From Cocleimonas sp. (lineage in GTDB: Bacteria; Pseudomonadota; Gammaproteobacteria; Thiotrichales; Thiotrichaceae): a DNA stretch of 10,240 nt. Position 1 is the first letter of the stretch. Every line of letters begins with the position of its first letter. Made by a program: the position numbers and the translations under genes. Positions 1-7,241 of this stretch are shown piece after piece. The DNA lies in the NCBI GenBank assembly GCA_023145485.1, contig JAGLDT010000045.1:1-10240 (forward strand). Direction: 5' to 3'. Under the pieces are notes generated by a model. It saw only the letters and a list, made by a program, of their open reading frames with translations, had not been told where the DNA came from and did not search any database.

Positions 1-574
1 TATAAAAATCTGGCCAGATATGGCGCTCATCTCCCCAAGCATTTTTTTCCTTTTTTATTTTCTTTCGCATGGGGTAAAGCGTTTTGCCTGTATTATTGAG
101 GGGTGTATTTGCTCTATTAGGGTTTTGATAAGCCTGCATTTTCGGGTAGTTATAAGCAGGTTGTTGATTCCCTCTTGGATAAGCGGAAGGAGCTACAAAG
201 TATGGATAAGAGTTGCCTTGATTCTGTACATAAGGTTGCTGATAACGTGGATAATATCCCCCCTGCCTTGTTGTTGGTGTATAAACTGGCATTTGCTGTT
301 GTGGGTAGTAATAGGCATAAGGATAAGGCCTGTAAGCTTGCATCGACTGCGTTGGATAAAATTGATTTTGTACTGGCAGTACGACGCGTGGATTACTGGC
401 AATAACAGGTGCAGAAGCGGTTGATGCCTTCTGCTGACCAACAGGCGTTGGCGGAAATTCATCCTTACTATTATCTGCAATGGCTACAACAGAAATCATC
501 ATTGATATAACTAAGCTTACCCCCATCGGAAGAATTTTATTATCGTCATTTAAACGATGCTGTAATAATTTCAT
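1..574 (-). CDS. Exported Tyr/Pro/Gln-rich protein of unknown function (3' end outside window)
   Basis: Open reading frame starting at ATG 574-572 and still open at the window edge after 191 codons, so the C-terminus is missing. AGAGG lies 7 bases upstream of the ATG and supports this start. Residues about 17-33 form a hydrophobic segment ending in VVAIA-DN, a plausible signal peptidase site, so the product is probably exported; the n-region before it is unusually long and contains several charged residues. From about residue 60 to 160 the chain is low in complexity and rich in Tyr, Pro, Gln and Asn with many YP/PY pairs, then comes a basic stretch (MRKKIKKEK, 169-177) and a more ordered-looking end with Trp, His and Asp (WGDERHIWPDFY). 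It follows the 289-residue PDZ gene after 33 bp and is the last visible gene of the cassette. I do not recognise the family. The composition suits a structural, coat or matrix protein; that is inference. Confidence 0.8.
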   Translation of the reverse strand, partial: MKLLQHRLNDDNKILPMGVSLVISMMISVVAIADNSKDEFPPTPVGQQKASTASAPVIASNPRVVLPVQNQFYPTQSMQAYRPYPYAYYYPQQQMPVYTPTTRQGGYYPRYQQPYVQNQGNSYPYFVAPSAYPRGNQQPAYNYPKMQAYQNPNRANTPLNNTGKTLYPMRKKIKKEKNAWGDERHIWPDFY

Positions 575-607
575 TCTGCGACCTCTGTTTTCTTGTTGAT
601 TGTTAAA

Positions 608-1477
608 TTACCAGTTCCAGCCCTTAAAAAACTGGTTTGGATTAAATCCATTATTATTTCCAAAGGGCATCGTTGGCATACCGCCCCAGTTATTGGATGA
701 TTTCTGCTTTGGTTGTACGGCAAATAATAATTGTTGCCTTGCCTGTGGTGGTAAGCTTTTATCTTGCATAATCTGTTGTAAAATTTGCATCCGATTACCT
801 TTATAAGAGCGACGCTGGGGCTTACCGTCCTGTCCTATTATACCAATAGAGGCATCATAAATATCCTGCCCTATACGACGAATAGCCAAACCATTAAAAT
901 TAGTATGAGGGGCAGGTTTTCCCGCAGGCATTTGATAGGATGCTGGTGCTTGGAGGGCACTCACTTTGACTGCTGTTTTTTTATTTTTTTGCATACCCAT
1001 CGTAATAGGAATGGTTAAAACCTCACCTTGTCTAACCAAGGTGAATGTTACGATTCGCCCTGGTTTATCCTTTCTGATTTTTTGAATAAAATCTTCAGGC
1101 TTAGCGATCACTTGTCCATCATAGCTAAGCAAAATATCATGTACTTTCATGCCATCATCAGCAGCTGATGAATTATCAGCAAAACGGGTAACAATCAAAC
1201 CTTGTTGAGCGGTGATATTACTGGGCAAATGCGCTCTAATGGAAGCAGGTATTTTATTAAAACCAATGCCTAGATAACCTAACGTAGCATTACTTGCTGT
1301 CGTTGTTGCAGGCACAGTAGCGACTGTCGGGGTGTTCTCGCTCGCCTGTGGTTTATTTGATTTACTTAAAGCCTCTGATTGCTCTGGTGTAATAAAACTA
1401 GATTGTTCTGCTTGTAAATGAGAGACCCCTAGCAAGGTCATGGCGAGAAGTACTGATAATTGCGGTAATTTATTCAT
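608..1477 (-). CDS. Exported PDZ-domain protein (paralogue of the 2190-2921 product)
   Basis: A 289-residue protein with a signal peptide (residues 1-23, cleavage likely after LQA). A Thr/Ala/Ser-rich linker (about 40-63) precedes one PDZ domain at about 66-160: the carboxylate-binding-loop region is near YLGIGF, followed by the core GLIVTRFADNSSAADDGMKV and HDILLSYDG. No protease triad is visible, so it is an adaptor or binding protein, not a DegP-type protease. The remainder (about 195-255) aligns with the same region of the other PDZ gene, so the homology goes beyond the PDZ fold. The tail is Asn/Gly/Phe-rich (MPFGNNNGFNPNQFFKGWNW) and ends in Trp. GGACAGG sits 6 bases before the ATG. The gene starts 13 bp after the carbonic-anhydrase-like gene and is followed 33 bp later by the Tyr/Pro/Gln-rich gene, so the four are very likely co-transcribed. 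The molecular partner is unknown. Confidence 0.9.
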   Translation of the reverse strand: MNKLPQLSVLLAMTLLGVSHLQAEQSSFITPEQSEALSKSNKPQASENTPTVATVPATTTASNATLGYLGIGFNKIPASIRAHLPSNITAQQGLIVTRFADNSSAADDGMKVHDILLSYDGQVIAKPEDFIQKIRKDKPGRIVTFTLVRQGEVLTIPITMGMQKNKKTAVKVSALQAPASYQMPAGKPAPHTNFNGLAIRRIGQDIYDASIGIIGQDGKPQRRSYKGNRMQILQQIMQDKSLPPQARQQLLFAVQPKQKSSNNWGGMPTMPFGNNNGFNPNQFFKGWNW

Positions 1478-1490
1478 TGTTAGCCTGTCC

Positions 1491-2180
1491 TTATTTTAGA
1501 ACTATTCTTGCATTTAACGCTTGAACAGGTCGATTATTATCCTGCTTTATTGCCTGTCTAAATTGCTGAAAATGCGGTTTGGAGAGTGTTAGCGGATTAT
1601 TCATAACAAACCAACGCACCCCTTCAGTGCAGGGCGGTGAGGTTAGCGAGCCACTGTAACGATAGTAATTAGCAACTCTTTGTTTTCTCTCTAGATTTCT
1701 CAACGCATTCGTTGCTAATGCGTTTGATTCCCCTGCTTTCATTGGTAATTGCTGTTGTAGTTTAGCTAATGTGCGCGATGATTTGCCAGTGCTCACCATC
1801 ATTGAAACCATTGCTAACTGATTGTCTTTACTTTGATGTACAAACTGGATTTCCATTGGAAAATGCTTGTTATTATAGGTATGTTCACTTGGAATATGAA
1901 AACTCAAATGCTTTAAGCCAAACTCAATACCATCCACCTTAATGCTTGCACCTTCAGCAACCTCAATCTTCAATTTTGTTCCTGTATTGATGATTTCCTT
2001 TGGATCTAATCTTCCGTAGTTAAACTTGAGTCCTCTTTTTTGAAAATTAAGGGCTGTTTTAGCATCAATATTAATCGGTGACTGGTTTTTTCCACTCTTG
2101 CAGATGCTGTTGTCAGCATACAGAGCAATCGGTGCTCCAATCATCATGAGGGTCATTATTGATAAGATTATATTTTTCAT
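1491..2180 (-). CDS. Alpha-carbonic-anhydrase-like exported protein, probably without catalytic zinc
   Basis: A 229-residue protein with a signal peptide (1-22, cleavage near LYA-DN), close to the usual length of bacterial periplasmic alpha-carbonic anhydrases. Family marks are clear: QSPINI (33-38), SFHIPSEHT (93-101), FPMEIQFVHQ (107-116) and GSLTSPPCTEGVRWFV (177-192). Cys27 and Cys184 match the disulfide pair of secreted bacterial enzymes, and the Glu106 and Thr199 equivalents (Glu99, Thr180) are kept. Against the human CA II pattern, however, the His94 ligand is Ser93, the His119 ligand is Gln112 and the proton-shuttle His64 is Thr68; only the His96 equivalent (His95) remains. I re-read these codons directly (AGT for Ser93, CAG for Gln112). 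It is therefore probably not an active CO2 hydratase and resembles, in logic, the carbonic-anhydrase-related proteins. AAGAG lies 6 bases before the ATG. It sits between two paralogous PDZ genes with gaps of 9 and 13 bp, implying a shared structure or complex. Confidence 0.92.
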   Translation of the reverse strand: MKNIILSIMTLMMIGAPIALYADNSICKSGKNQSPINIDAKTALNFQKRGLKFNYGRLDPKEIINTGTKLKIEVAEGASIKVDGIEFGLKHLSFHIPSEHTYNNKHFPMEIQFVHQSKDNQLAMVSMMVSTGKSSRTLAKLQQQLPMKAGESNALATNALRNLERKQRVANYYRYSGSLTSPPCTEGVRWFVMNNPLTLSKPHFQQFRQAIKQDNNRPVQALNARIVLK

Positions 2181-2189
2181 AACACACTC

Positions 2190-2921
2190 TTAGAACTTAA
2201 AAAAATCACCATCATTAAACGGCATAACATTTCCCAGCCAGCCATCTTCATCTTTTTTGCGCTTGGTAATTCCTTGCATTAAATGTTGTTTAGCCGTCGC
2301 CGACATATCCTTAGCTGCATAAATATCACGCTGAATGTTACGATAAGTCCCTGCAAAGGTACGGCTACGCACCACACCATCAGAGGCTAAATAGCGAATG
2401 GCCGCTTGAAAATCATCCCGATCAAACTGTTTGATTTTCATACCATCATAACCTTGGGTTTGCAGATTATATTGATAATCTAACTGATCTTCATTGAGTG
2501 GCTGTTGTTGTGAGGTAAGCTTGACAGCAAGGGTGATAAATTTACCTTTACGTGCAATTTTCAACTTAACCACACGTCCTGGTTTATCATTTCTAATCAA
2601 ACCAATGAATTTTCTAGGATGCATTAGCGCATGGCGATCATAGGTAAGCAAGACATCATAAAGCATTAATCCCTGTGCTTGTGCAGGAGATTGGGTGCCA
2701 AAACCACTGACCATAATGCCTTGTCCGACCAAAACATCTTCTGGTAATTGAGCCAGCATTGCCTTGGGTAATAAATCAACCCTAACGCCCATATAAGCAA
2801 AAGTATTGCTATGTTTTAGCTGTATTTCTTGTGATGGCTTGCGTTCAGTACTATCAGCCATTGCAAAGCCTGCCCAGAGACTTAGCATAATAAAAATTAG
2901 CAATCGATGTAATCGTAACAT
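2190..2921 (-). CDS. Exported PDZ-domain protein, first gene of the cassette
   Basis: A 243-residue protein with a clear signal peptide (basic MLRLHR, hydrophobic core, cleavage near AMA-DS at residue 22). One PDZ domain covers about 42-136, with YMGVRV, GIMVSGFGTQSPAQAQGLML and YDVLLTYDRH matching the usual strand and helix order; NDKPGRVVKLKIARKG closes the domain. The C-terminal third (about 155-220) and the end (WLGNVMPFNDGDFFKF) are homologous to the 608-1477 product, which has the same MPF motif and also ends in an aromatic residue. No catalytic Ser/His/Asp protease domain is seen. AGGAAAG, about 5-8 bases before the ATG, is a good ribosome site. As the first of four closely spaced genes after a 295-bp non-coding gap, it probably starts the operon. 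Inference: a periplasmic scaffold or adaptor acting with the carbonic-anhydrase-like protein encoded 9 bp downstream. Confidence 0.9.
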   Translation of the reverse strand: MLRLHRLLIFIMLSLWAGFAMADSTERKPSQEIQLKHSNTFAYMGVRVDLLPKAMLAQLPEDVLVGQGIMVSGFGTQSPAQAQGLMLYDVLLTYDRHALMHPRKFIGLIRNDKPGRVVKLKIARKGKFITLAVKLTSQQQPLNEDQLDYQYNLQTQGYDGMKIKQFDRDDFQAAIRYLASDGVVRSRTFAGTYRNIQRDIYAAKDMSATAKQHLMQGITKRKKDEDGWLGNVMPFNDGDFFKF

Positions 2922-2970
2922 GTTGTCTTTCCTATTCGATTTTTTAGATAAAGATTAATGGGGGCACTCT

Positions 2971-3018
2971 GTTAATTAATATTTATTGTGACGTCAAAAC
3001 CCATGTGCCTTAATTAAC
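2971..3018. promoter_or_regulatory. Nested palindromes in the leader of the PDZ/carbonic-anhydrase-like cassette
   Basis: GTTAATTAA (2971-2979) and TTAATTAAC (3010-3018) form a perfect 9-bp inverted repeat with 30 bp between them. Almost at the centre lies the perfect palindrome TGACGTCA (2989-2996). On the minus strand the centre also reads TTGACG (2997-2992), a possible -35 box, but the best-spaced -10 is only TAACAG (2974-2969, 17-bp spacer), so the promoter is weak or needs an activator. The block is 50-100 bases upstream of the first PDZ start. An operator or activator site is inferred; nothing identifies the regulator. Confidence 0.35.
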
Positions 3019-3216
3019 AACTTAACAATGCTTATCTCCTAATGCAATAGAAAAATGGGTTAGGAATGAGAATTTAATAACAGCCTAAACTAACGCAGAA
3101 TTTTTATTTCAGGTTGGATTTTCTTAGTTGACGCATAGTCATTCTAGGCAACACTCTAAGAGCATTTAAGCTGGGACAAAAAGGCAAGTTAGTTTTGGGG
3201 ATTGAAGGTAGGACAC

Positions 3217-4278
3217 CTATTTGCCAAGCAACAACACTTCATTATTTACGTTATGCCAGATCAAAAAGTGATTACCCTCTCGAAAAATCATATACACCTT
3301 TAATTTCTGTTGCTGTGCATAGATTTTCCCTTTTTTCTCTCCTAATACCATCAGCGCTGTTGCTTGTGCATCGGCTATCATGGCAGATTCATTTAAAACA
3401 GTAACAGAGGCTAGTTTATGATGAATAGGTTTGCCAGTATTAGGGTTGATAGTATGTGAGTAGTGTTGACCGTCTTTTTCATAATAATTACGATAATCCC
3501 CTGAGGTGGCGACTGCAATATTATTTAACGTTAGCCCTTGTTGGACAGTACGATTTACTGTTTCTGGTTTTTCAATCGCGATACGCCACTGTTTATTGTG
3601 TTTATTTTTACCTTGAACACGAACTTCACCGCCAATTTCTATTAAAAAATGTTTAAACTTCTGTTTTTTAAGCAAAAGAGTCACGGCATCAACGGCATAT
3701 CCTTTAGCAATCGCGGAAAGGTCAATGCTGAGTTCTGGTTTTAGCTTACGAATAGCTGGGGGGTGTAATTGTGTTTGTAGGGATTGATAACCTGTTGTTT
3801 CAAGTACAAGGTTAATCTTTTCTTGCTCTGGTATGCGGCCCAGTTTTGTTGTGCCAAAGCCCCATAAGTTAACCAGTGGCATAACGGTTATATCAAATGC
3901 GCCTTGGCTGGATTTGCTAATGACCTGTGCACTTATTATCACATGAAGAAAATTTTGTGAAACAGGAAACCAATCTAAAGACTGTAATTGGTTAAAACGA
4001 GAGATGGTTGAATCAACAAGATAGGTTGACATCTCCTGATTAATTGAAACTAATAGCGTATCAACCTCATGCTGGAGCTGCTTGGCAGAAATAGAAGGCG
4101 TTTTATGATCAGCAATCCGAGGGATACGAATATGATATTGCGTCCCCATTGTTTTTCCTTGTAGCTGGTATTCATCCACTTCATTGGATACATTACAAGA
4201 TAGCAATGACAGCGAGAGGAGAAATAACAGAGAAAGGAAAAAGACTCTAAAAATGGAGGGTAGGTAATTGTACTTCAC
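3217..4278 (-). CDS. apbE: FAD:protein FMN transferase, lipoprotein (ApbE family)
   Basis: ApbE proteins attach FMN from FAD to a Thr/Ser of periplasmic or membrane partners such as the NqrB/NqrC or RnfD/RnfG subunits, using Mg2+. Family motifs, numbered from the upstream GTG at 4287: GKTMGTQYHIRI (44-55), FDITVMPLVNLWGFG (131-145), the nucleotide/metal region ELSIDLSAIAKGYAVDA (185-201), LIEIGGEVRVQG (215-226), SGDYRNYY (262-269), SHTINPNTGKPI (277-288) and DAQATALMVLG (306-316). A hydrophobic N-terminus ends in SLLSC, a lipobox that would anchor Cys31 in a membrane. The length (353-356) is normal. Two GTG starts are possible, 4287 and 4278; I prefer 4278 because GGA lies 4 bases before it, while none precedes 4287. 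Either way the start lies inside gspC (about 32-41 bp overlap), implying translational coupling. No Nqr, Rnf or other flavoprotein target is in the window. Confidence 0.93.
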   Translation of the reverse strand: MKYNYLPSIFRVFFLSLLFLLSLSLLSCNVSNEVDEYQLQGKTMGTQYHIRIPRIADHKTPSISAKQLQHEVDTLLVSINQEMSTYLVDSTISRFNQLQSLDWFPVSQNFLHVIISAQVISKSSQGAFDITVMPLVNLWGFGTTKLGRIPEQEKINLVLETTGYQSLQTQLHPPAIRKLKPELSIDLSAIAKGYAVDAVTLLLKKQKFKHFLIEIGGEVRVQGKNKHNKQWRIAIEKPETVNRTVQQGLTLNNIAVATSGDYRNYYEKDGQHYSHTINPNTGKPIHHKLASVTVLNESAMIADAQATALMVLGEKKGKIYAQQQKLKVYMIFREGNHFLIWHNVNNEVLLLGK

Positions 4279-5311
4279 GCTTTCCACGCAATACGGTAAT
4301 GCTTACTTCACTGGCTCCTGAAAGTTCACTCATTAGCATAATGCCTTTTTCTGCACTATCCATCGGAATACCATTAACGTCTTTTACAATATCCCCATTA
4401 CGCAACCCTAGTTGACGAAATGCGCGACGATTTTTTCCTGGTCGCACTCTAAAGCCCATCATTTGACCGTCTTTGCGGTACGGTTGTGCGGTTGCTATTT
4501 CCATTAGTTTTGCTGGATCAGCCATCACTTTATCACGAAATTCAGCCATATTTCTGATTGAAAAAGAATCTGACTTTCTCACGCTAGCGGCTTTCATCGG
4601 TTGCGGAGAAATAGGCGCAGCAGGAGCAGATGCGCCTCCTAGCATAAAATCATTTGGTGTTTTTGCTCTTGGTCTTGTTGGCATAGAACTACTTGCAGAA
4701 GGAGGCGGGTTATTAACACTGCCCGCATTTGCAGAAATAACAACGCCATTTTTAGAGGAAAAATCCGTGCTTTTAGGTAATAAAAATTCTTCAAGTCCCC
4801 CATGGTTGCTAATAACAACTTTCTCAGCACTCACACTTTTAATGAAGATATTTTTCTTTTTATCCTTCTTGTCTTGCTCCTTATCTAGTGAGTCACCCAC
4901 CTCATAAACTGCTTGTCCTTTTCTATTATAAGACAATAAGGCATATCCAGAGGTTTTACTGCTGTACGACATAATGCCAAATAATTTCACATTAAGCTTT
5001 GGAATAACAACGTCAGGTTTTTTAGGGGCTTCAACTGTTTTGACAGGTCGAGGAGGTGGCGGTGCAACTACCTTTTTTTCTACTACCCCAAATAAATGCT
5101 GTTGAGCAATTATTTTTCCATAATTTTGCTGTTTTTTAGGTTTGATCATCGCTTTATTTTGAGTCGATGTGGTTTGCGCTATTATTTTATCTTCAGGCGT
5201 TAAAACCATCCAAAGTAATTGCGCTAAGGTAATGCCCAGCAAAATAACCAGTACCATTGTTAGCCATTGTGGTAATTTTTTTAATTGTGGATAGTTTTGA
5301 GTGAGAGTCAT
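4247..5311 (-). CDS. gspC: Type II secretion system protein GspC (inner-membrane, HR and PDZ domains)
   Basis: GspC links the inner-membrane platform of the type II secretion machine to the outer-membrane secretin GspD. The 354-residue product shows the family order: a short cytoplasmic N-terminus, one membrane segment (about 15-37), a linker, a Pro-rich stretch (APPPPRP, 83-89), the homology region that binds GspD (about 63-180, including LFGVV, KLFGIMSYS, AVYEVGD and VVISNHGGLEEFLL), a long low-complexity Ser/Pro/Ala linker (about 183-245), and a C-terminal PDZ domain (about 250-350: MGFRVRPG, FRQLGLRNGDIVKDVNG). A Lys/Asp-rich run (KEQDKKDKKKN, 144-154) enlarges a loop of the homology region. 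The gene starts 20 bp after the epimerase stop with no good Shine-Dalgarno (AT-rich leader), and its end overlaps apbE. gspD and the other gsp genes are not in the window, so this is a dispersed gspC. Confidence 0.88.
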   Translation of the reverse strand: MTLTQNYPQLKKLPQWLTMVLVILLGITLAQLLWMVLTPEDKIIAQTTSTQNKAMIKPKKQQNYGKIIAQQHLFGVVEKKVVAPPPPRPVKTVEAPKKPDVVIPKLNVKLFGIMSYSSKTSGYALLSYNRKGQAVYEVGDSLDKEQDKKDKKKNIFIKSVSAEKVVISNHGGLEEFLLPKSTDFSSKNGVVISANAGSVNNPPPSASSSMPTRPRAKTPNDFMLGGASAPAAPISPQPMKAASVRKSDSFSIRNMAEFRDKVMADPAKLMEIATAQPYRKDGQMMGFRVRPGKNRRAFRQLGLRNGDIVKDVNGIPMDSAEKGIMLMSELSGASEVSITVLRGKREVQLPTLHF

Positions 5312-5331
5312 TTTATTATAATTGTTAGTTT

Positions 5332-6348
5332 TTAGGACTGATAATAGTCTTTATACCAGTGAATAAAGTTTGCTACACCTTTATCCAATGTCATTGATGG
5401 GCAATAGTCAACATCTGCAATCAAATCCTCCACATTAGCGTAAGTGTCAGGCACATCCCCAGGTTGAAGAGGGAGCAAATTAATTTTAGCCTTAATCCCA
5501 AGATGCTTTTCAATCGCGTTAATATAGGTCATCAGTTCAATCGGTTTTTGATTACCAATATTATAGATTTTCCATGGTGCAGGGCTGGTGGCAGGATCAG
5601 GTTTTTCACCATCCCAATCAGTATTACCCGTCGGCGGGTTATCTAAAACACGCACGACACCCTCGACGATATCATCAATATAAGTAAAGTCACGGCGATG
5701 TTTGCCATAGTTATAAACATCAATCGCGTCACCTGCGACCATTTTATGGGTAAATTTTAACATCGCCATATCAGGGCGACTCCAAGGGCCATAAACCGTA
5801 AAAAAGCGCAGTCCTGTCGTTGGTAAGCCGTATAGATGTGAATAACTATGCGCCATTAGTTCACCTGATTTTTTGGATGCCGCATATAAAGAAACAGGGT
5901 GATCAACATTATCATGCACCGAAAAAGGCATCGACTCATTTAACCCGTAAATGGAGCTAGAAGATGCATAGACAAAATGCTTAACCTGATGATGACGGCA
6001 ACCCTCTAATAAATGTGCAAAACCTGTGATATTGCTTTCAACATAAGCCAATGGATTTTCTAATGAATATCGCACGCCAGCCTGTGCAGCCAAATTAATT
6101 ACCGCATCAAACTGTTCTTTTTCAAATAAAGCTTCCATTGCTTGACGATCCGCAATATCCATTTTGATAAAAGTAAATTCTGCTTCCTTCTTTGCGGTAG
6201 CAATACGCTCTAAACGTGCTTCTTTAAGTGAAATATCATAATAATCATTGAGATTATCGATACCAATAACAGCATCGCCACGTTGTAAAAGAGACTCAGC
6301 AATGGCTGAACCAATAAACCCCGCAACACCCGTGACTAATACCTTCAC
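5332..6348 (-). CDS. NAD-dependent sugar epimerase, probably UDP-glucuronate 4-epimerase
   Basis: A 338-residue extended short-chain dehydrogenase/reductase. The Rossmann glycine motif TGVAGFIG (6-13) and an acidic residue after strand 2 (IDNLNDYYD, Asp31) indicate NAD(H). Ser/Thr at ASSSSIYG (128-135) and Tyr155-x3-Lys159 (YAASK) are the catalytic set. LNDYYD, HRRDFTYIDDIVEGVVR (218-234) and PGDVPDTYAN (297-306) are typical of the UDP-glucuronate to UDP-galacturonate epimerases used for capsule or lipopolysaccharide sugars; substrate choice against UDP-glucose-type epimerases is inferred from these motifs. It starts with GTG at 6348-6346 whose bases overlap the TGA of purC (GTGA, 4-bp overlap), with AGAGGA about 9 bases upstream, so the two genes are translationally coupled. 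gspC follows after 20 bp. The product is cytoplasmic; no other surface-sugar genes are visible here. Confidence 0.9.
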   Translation of the reverse strand: MKVLVTGVAGFIGSAIAESLLQRGDAVIGIDNLNDYYDISLKEARLERIATAKKEAEFTFIKMDIADRQAMEALFEKEQFDAVINLAAQAGVRYSLENPLAYVESNITGFAHLLEGCRHHQVKHFVYASSSSIYGLNESMPFSVHDNVDHPVSLYAASKKSGELMAHSYSHLYGLPTTGLRFFTVYGPWSRPDMAMLKFTHKMVAGDAIDVYNYGKHRRDFTYIDDIVEGVVRVLDNPPTGNTDWDGEKPDPATSPAPWKIYNIGNQKPIELMTYINAIEKHLGIKAKINLLPLQPGDVPDTYANVEDLIADVDYCPSMTLDKGVANFIHWYKDYYQS

Positions 6349-7241
6349 GCTTGTTGATCCTCTAATAATAAATCCGCAACCTGTTGGTATTTTACTGCTG
6401 ATTTATCCAGTATTTCTTGAGGTAACTCAGGCCCAGGTGCTGTTTTATTCCAATCTAATGTTTCTAAATAATCACGAATAAACTGTTTATCAAACGATGG
6501 CGGGCTAATGCCTTCTTGATAGGAATCAACCGCCCAAAAACGTGATGAGTCGGGAGATAAAATCTCATCAATTAACACCAGTTGATCATTTTCATCCAAC
6601 CCAAATTCAAATTTAGTATCCGCTATAATAATGCCTTTTTGTAGCGCGAAATCAGCCGCTTCAGTATAAAGTTGCAAACTAACATCACGCACCTGTTGCG
6701 CTAACCTTTGACCAATTAATGACGCCATTTTAGCAAAATCAATATTCTCATCATGCCCCCCAACATCTGCCTTTGTAGAAGGAGTAAAGAGAACGGCTGG
6801 TAATTTGCTGGCTAACTGTAAGTCCTCAGGAAGCTCAATCCCGCAAACCTGCCCAGTCTGCTGGTAATCCTTCCAACCAGAACCAATTAAATAGCCTCGA
6901 ACAATCGCTTCAACAGGTAAAGGACGTAATTTTTTCACCACCACACTGCGCGATAACAGCGTTTTCACCTCTTCATCTGATAGACCAATATCATTAATCG
7001 TCAATGAACTAAAATGATTAGGAATAATATGAGAGAGTTTTTCAAACCAAAAATTAGAGACCGTCGTCAATACCGCGCCTTTTTCGGGAATAGGATCAGG
7101 TAAAACAACATCAAATGCAGACAGTCGATCCGTAGTGATAATCAGCATATGCTGCTCATCAATATTATAAATATCACGAACCTTACCACGGGTAATTAAT
7201 GGCAGATTTTGCAGATTGGTTTCAAAAACAGCAGTGCTCAT
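6345..7241 (-). CDS. purC: Phosphoribosylaminoimidazole-succinocarboxamide synthase (SAICAR synthase)
   Basis: Catalyses the ATP-dependent joining of CAIR and aspartate to SAICAR, a step of de novo purine synthesis in the cytoplasm. At 298 residues it is the longer yeast-Ade1-like type and not the ~237-residue Escherichia coli type. Motifs: TRGKVRDIYN (17-26, nucleotide loop), TDRLSAFDVVLPDPIPEKG (37-55), VEAIVRGYLIGSGWKDYQQTG (110-130), TPSTKADVGGHDENI (153-167), IADTKFEFG and LIDEILSPDSSRFW near the C-terminus. The ATG at 7241 agrees with the usual family N-terminus, but its upstream bases are pyrimidine-rich (TTCTCCT) and give no Shine-Dalgarno. It is the first gene of the purC-epimerase-gspC-apbE string and is divergent from the desaturase gene. 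No other pur gene is nearby and no riboswitch is recognisable in the leader. Confidence 0.97.
   Translation of the reverse strand: MSTAVFETNLQNLPLITRGKVRDIYNIDEQHMLIITTDRLSAFDVVLPDPIPEKGAVLTTVSNFWFEKLSHIIPNHFSSLTINDIGLSDEEVKTLLSRSVVVKKLRPLPVEAIVRGYLIGSGWKDYQQTGQVCGIELPEDLQLASKLPAVLFTPSTKADVGGHDENIDFAKMASLIGQRLAQQVRDVSLQLYTEAADFALQKGIIIADTKFEFGLDENDQLVLIDEILSPDSSRFWAVDSYQEGISPPSFDKQFIRDYLETLDWNKTAPGPELPQEILDKSAVKYQQVADLLLEDQQA

Noticed and set aside
20..480. Several frames on both strands at the left edge (20-424 plus, 175-405 plus, 193-480 minus)
   Set aside because: They overlap the Tyr/Pro/Gln-rich gene, which has a good ribosome site and signal peptide; the others lack both.
2190..2921. 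Reading the PDZ gene as a DegP/DegS-type protease fragment
   Set aside because: No trypsin-like domain or catalytic triad is present, and the protein has its own signal peptide and a complete C-terminus.
3160..3219. Rho-independent terminator after apbE
   Set aside because: Only 4-5 bp stems such as TAGG-tgt-CCTA are present, without a following T run on the minus strand.
4473..4907. 144-codon plus-strand frame with hydrophobic stretches
   Set aside because: It lies wholly antisense to gspC, whose family motifs are clear; it is a shadow of that gene.
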